A stretch of DNA of 6,061 bases from an uncultured Victivallales bacterium (GTDB lineage Bacteria > Verrucomicrobiota > Lentisphaeria > Oligosphaerales > JAFGRS01): NCBI GenBank assembly GCA_903834675.1, contig CAILKC010000565.1, forward strand, positions 1 through 6,061, in the 5' to 3' direction. This document shows, in pieces, positions 5,832 through 6,061 of this stretch. A model generated the notes under the pieces. The model saw nothing but the letters and a program-made list of their open reading frames with translations, was not told the origin of the DNA and did no database searches. A program made the position numbers and the translations under genes. Numbering within the stretch: the first letter of the stretch is position 1; each line of letters starts with the position of its first letter.

Positions 5832-5850
5832 CTCAGAAGCCGTGAAAAAA
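5832..5850 (+). repeat. 19-bp direct repeat, downstream copy
   Basis: CTCAGAAGCCGTGAAAAAA matches the motif at 3360-3378 with two differences (G/C at the tenth base, G/A at the sixteenth) and lies in the same orientation. It sits about 10 bp beyond the T-tract of the terminator. Its surroundings differ from those of the first copy, so similarity is limited to the 19 bp. Confidence 0.6.
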
Positions 5851-5905
5851 CGACCTGTGCAATCAGAGAGTCCGTCTGAAGCGCTGAAGGCGCGCTGCCA
5901 TACCA

Positions 5906-6056
5906 GCCCAGGGCAACGCCCTGGGAATAGAATGGTTATGGGTTTGAGCCCTGTAGGGGCGAGCCATCTACCCTACCTTCGCGCCGAGGTCGCAGGGTCC
6001 GCCCCTTAAGGGCTCAATCTTCGCTGTGGACGGGTACCCAGGGCGTTGCCCTGGGC
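5906..6056. mobile_element. 151-bp nested palindromic element, MITE-like or REP-like
   Basis: The outer arms (5906-5925 and 6037-6056) are 20-bp exact reverse complements. Each arm is itself a hairpin: CCCAGGGC-aac-GCCCTGGG on the left and CCCAGGGC-gtt-GCCCTGGG on the right, with perfect 8-bp stems. Inside lies a second inverted pair, TTGAGCCCTGTAGGGGCG (5944-5961) against CGCCCCTTAAGGGCTCAA (6000-6017), matching at 16 of 18 positions. The core between them (about 5962-5999) is not obviously structured. There is no coding frame, so any mobility would depend on an enzyme encoded elsewhere. I see no clear target-site duplication. Confidence 0.7.
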
Positions 6057-6061
6057 GCCAG

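Larger units (their letters stand above)
5822..6061. other. Gene-free repeat region at the right edge
   Basis: No credible reading frame is present in these 240 bases. They comprise the second copy of the 19-bp motif (5832-5850), about 30 bp of unremarkable sequence, a small GCGC-tgaag-GCGC hairpin (5881-5893) and the nested palindromic element that runs almost to the window end. The element or its array may continue beyond 6061. Confidence 0.7.

Overview
This is a GC-rich bacterial chromosomal segment with five protein-coding genes set between repeat-rich non-coding stretches. No rRNA, tRNA, CRISPR array or transposase gene is visible. The gene content (NadD, a metallophosphoesterase, the MEP-pathway kinase IspE, an FxsA-family membrane protein and a large membrane-embedded spermidine-synthase-like protein) is ordinary bacterial housekeeping and membrane biology. 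The repeats are more telling. GGCGG/CCGCC hairpins, arms of the CCCAGGGC-aac-GCCCTGGG type, an RTCGGR hexamer run and units ending in CCGCAGTCCA resemble repeats I associate with Verrucomicrobiota, Kiritimatiellota and Lentisphaerota (PVC group). That placement is an inference from style and recollection, not from a marker gene.

Layout. Positions 1-292 contain no gene. They hold two copies of a 59-bp GC-rich repeat spaced 151 bp apart, then a small hairpin beyond the 3' end of nadD. nadD occupies 293-1036 on the minus strand. A 114-bp divergent spacer separates it from a plus-strand cluster: metallophosphoesterase (1151-1882), ispE (1886-2773) and an fxsA-like gene (2781-3290). These three are separated by only 3 and 7 bp and are very probably one transcript. 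After a 130-bp gap with short repeats comes a 793-codon frame (3421-5802): N-terminal membrane helices, a soluble spermidine-synthase-like Rossmann domain that looks catalytically degenerate, then more membrane helices. A terminator-like hairpin overlaps its stop codon. The last 240 bp contain no gene and include a 151-bp nested palindromic element (5906-6056) that resembles a non-autonomous mobile element.

How the genes relate. NadD makes nicotinate adenine dinucleotide for NAD synthesis. IspE phosphorylates CDP-methylerythritol for isoprenoid precursors. The metallophosphoesterase and FxsA-like protein have no assignable substrate here. The genes do not form one pathway; co-transcription is the only link the sequence supports.

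The most noteworthy points are: (i) the nested palindrome at the right end; (ii) about 55 N-terminal codons of the large membrane protein that appear to be translated interspersed repeat; (iii) the loss of recognisable SAM-binding motifs in that protein; and (iv) a 19-bp direct repeat flanking that gene on both sides.
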